Assembly: GCA_023249955.1 (NCBI GenBank)
Contig: JAHFBR010000010.1
Coordinates: 1-16,500, forward strand
DNA: 16,500 bases
DNA from: a bacterium
GTDB lineage: Bacteria; Babelota; Babeliae; Babelales; RVW-14
Direction: 5' to 3'
In this document: positions 15,240 through 16,500 of the stretch, piece after piece
Numbering within the stretch: position 1 is the stretch's first letter
How the letters are laid out: the number at the start of each line of letters is the position of its first letter
The notes under the pieces: model-generated
What the model saw: only the letters and a program-made list of their open reading frames with translations
Databases searched by the model: none
What the model was told of the DNA's origin: nothing
Made by a program: the position numbers and the translations under genes

Positions 15240-16500
15240 TTATTCGTTGCGCTTTCTATCGCCTGGTCTCAGGTAACGTTTACGCAGACGAATGTTGACC
15301 GGTGTTACCTCAATCAGCTCGTCAGGATTAATCCAATCCATTGCTGTTTCCAACGTCATGGTGCGTGGTGGCGCAAGTTTGACGGCGTCATCAGTACCGG
15401 ACGCACGCATGTTGGTCAGCTTTTTCTTTTTACTTGGATTAACATCAAGATCGTTATCGCGGCTGTGTTCGCCAACAATCATGCCTTCATACACTTCTTG
15501 TGCAGGCGCAATCATCAGGATGCCGCGTGGTTGCAAGCCATCAAGAGCGTATGCCGTTGTGGTGCCCTGTTCCATAGAAACCATGGCGCCCTTGGTACGG
15601 GTTGGAATATCGCCAGCATAAGGCTCATAGCACATAAAACGGTGGCTCATCAAGCCGGTGCCGCGGGTATCGGTCATAAATTGACCACGGAAACCAAGCA
15701 GGCCGCGTGCAGGAATCTTAAATTCAAGACGCAATTTGCCGGTGCCATGATGAATCATGTTTTGCATGAGTGCGCGGCGTTTACCCAGGTTTTCCATGAT
15801 GATGCCTTGATGCTCTTCTTCGATATCAAGCGTCAAAAGCTCGAACGGTTCGCATTTAACATTATCAATGGTCTTGTAAATTACTTCAGGAGCAGAAAGT
15901 TGCAACTCAAAGCCTTCGCGGCGCATGGTTTCAATCAAAATGCCCAAGTGCAACTGACCGCGGCCAGAAACTTTGTATGACTCAGGAGTATCGGTTTCGT
16001 CTACACGCAGTGCCAAGTTGACCTTTGTTTCTTTGAACAGACGATCACGAATTTGACGTGATGTTAGCAATTTGCCGTCACGACCAGCGAATGGTGAGTT
16101 GTTGACTGAGAAGTACATGGAAAGCGTAGGCTCATCAACCGCAATATACGGAAGCGGAGCAGGCTTGCCCACATCGCACAACGTTGTGCCAATGACGATG
16201 TCTTCTTCAACGCCTGCAATAGCGATGATGTCGCCAAATTCAGCAGTTGGAACCTCGACACGCTTGATGCCGTCAAATTGATACAACTTAATAATTTTAA
16301 CCGGTGCGCCAACAAAATCATCTTTGCATGCAATTACTTGCTTGCTCAATGAAATCTCTCCGCGGAAAACGCGTCCGATAGCGATACGACCCAAGTAGTC
16401 TGAATAATCCAAGTTGGTAATCAGAACGCCCAAGTCTTCGGATTCCTGTTTTGGAACTGGGATGTGCTTTAAAATTGCATCAAACAGTGGTTGCAAGGTG
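15240..16500 (-). CDS. typA: Ribosome-associated GTPase TypA/BipA, N-terminus cut by window edge
   Basis: About 420 codons are visible, all from the C-terminal two thirds of BipA (about 600 residues in the family); the GTPase domain lies beyond the right edge. The visible part begins at the end of the G domain (PLFDAILKHIPVP). Domain II follows with TNLDYSDYLGRIAIGRVFRG, then domain III with SGRGQLHLGILIETMRREGFE. The BipA-specific C-terminal domain has PARGLLGFRGQF, GTGLMSH, ALDGLQPRG and GEHSRDNDLDVN, ending in VNIRLRKRYLRPGDRKRNE. BipA is an EF-G-like translation factor that helps 50S assembly, mainly in cold or stress. The reading frame stays open to the last base, so the apparent start near 16496 is not real. 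It converges on the methyltransferase gene with a shared terminator. Confidence 0.96.
   Translation of the reverse strand, partial: TLQPLFDAILKHIPVPKQESEDLGVLITNLDYSDYLGRIAIGRVFRGEISLSKQVIACKDDFVGAPVKIIKLYQFDGIKRVEVPTAEFGDIIAIAGVEEDIVIGTTLCDVGKPAPLPYIAVDEPTLSMYFSVNNSPFAGRDGKLLTSRQIRDRLFKETKVNLALRVDETDTPESYKVSGRGQLHLGILIETMRREGFELQLSAPEVIYKTIDNVKCEPFELLTLDIEEEHQGIIMENLGKRRALMQNMIHHGTGKLRLEFKIPARGLLGFRGQFMTDTRGTGLMSHRFMCYEPYAGDIPTRTKGAMVSMEQGTTTAYALDGLQPRGILMIAPAQEVYEGMIVGEHSRDNDLDVNPSKKKKLTNMRASGTDDAVKLAPPRTMTLETAMDWINPDELIEVTPVNIRLRKRYLRPGDRKRNE

Noticed and set aside
15231..15980. Plus-strand open frame of 249 codons opposite typA
   Set aside because: It lies antisense to highly conserved BipA sequence, begins just after a terminator, and its translation shows no domain.

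Overview
This window reads as a compact chromosome segment from a Gram-negative-type bacterium. It has a primary sigma factor with the large region 1.2-2.1 insert typical of RpoD, a DciA-type helicase loader, MurG and Lgt for the envelope, and several proteins with Sec signal peptides. Base composition is moderate, genes are nearly back to back, and no tRNA, rRNA, insertion sequence, phage gene or CRISPR array is visible. The mix of conserved housekeeping genes, unrecognised secreted proteins and signal peptides fused to normally cytosolic enzymes would suit a host-dependent lineage such as Candidatus Dependentiae (TM6). That placement is an inference; no sequence here proves it.

Left and centre, minus strand (10273 down to 1): one long run reads dciA - exported TPR protein - murG - lgt - dnaG - rpoD - GT4 glycosyltransferase. 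Its junctions are a 14-nt overlap, an ATGA overlap, 35 nt, 14 nt, an ATGA overlap and a direct TAA/ATG abutment, so it is probably a single operon. It links helicase loading, primer synthesis and sigma-70 (a variant of the classic dnaG-rpoD macromolecular-synthesis operon) to peptidoglycan precursor and lipoprotein biogenesis. Downstream, truA (cut by the window edge) has its own well-formed sigma-70 promoter and a structured leader of about 105 nt.

Right, plus strand (10377 to 15166): a divergent run of four genes with gaps of 26-33 nt. They encode an unrecognised cysteine-rich secreted protein, an NhaC-family Na+/H+ antiporter, a mannose-1-phosphate guanylyltransferase-like enzyme and a SAM-dependent methyltransferase. 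The run ends at a strong bidirectional terminator, which it shares with the convergent gene typA/bipA (minus strand, cut by the right edge).

The strongest oddity is that the guanylyltransferase and the methyltransferase, unrelated enzymes, start with nearly the same translation-initiation region and nearly the same signal peptide, as if one export leader had been copied onto both. The second is RpoD, which carries about 170 extra N-terminal residues rich in Lys, Pro and Ala, resembling a histone H1-like tail.
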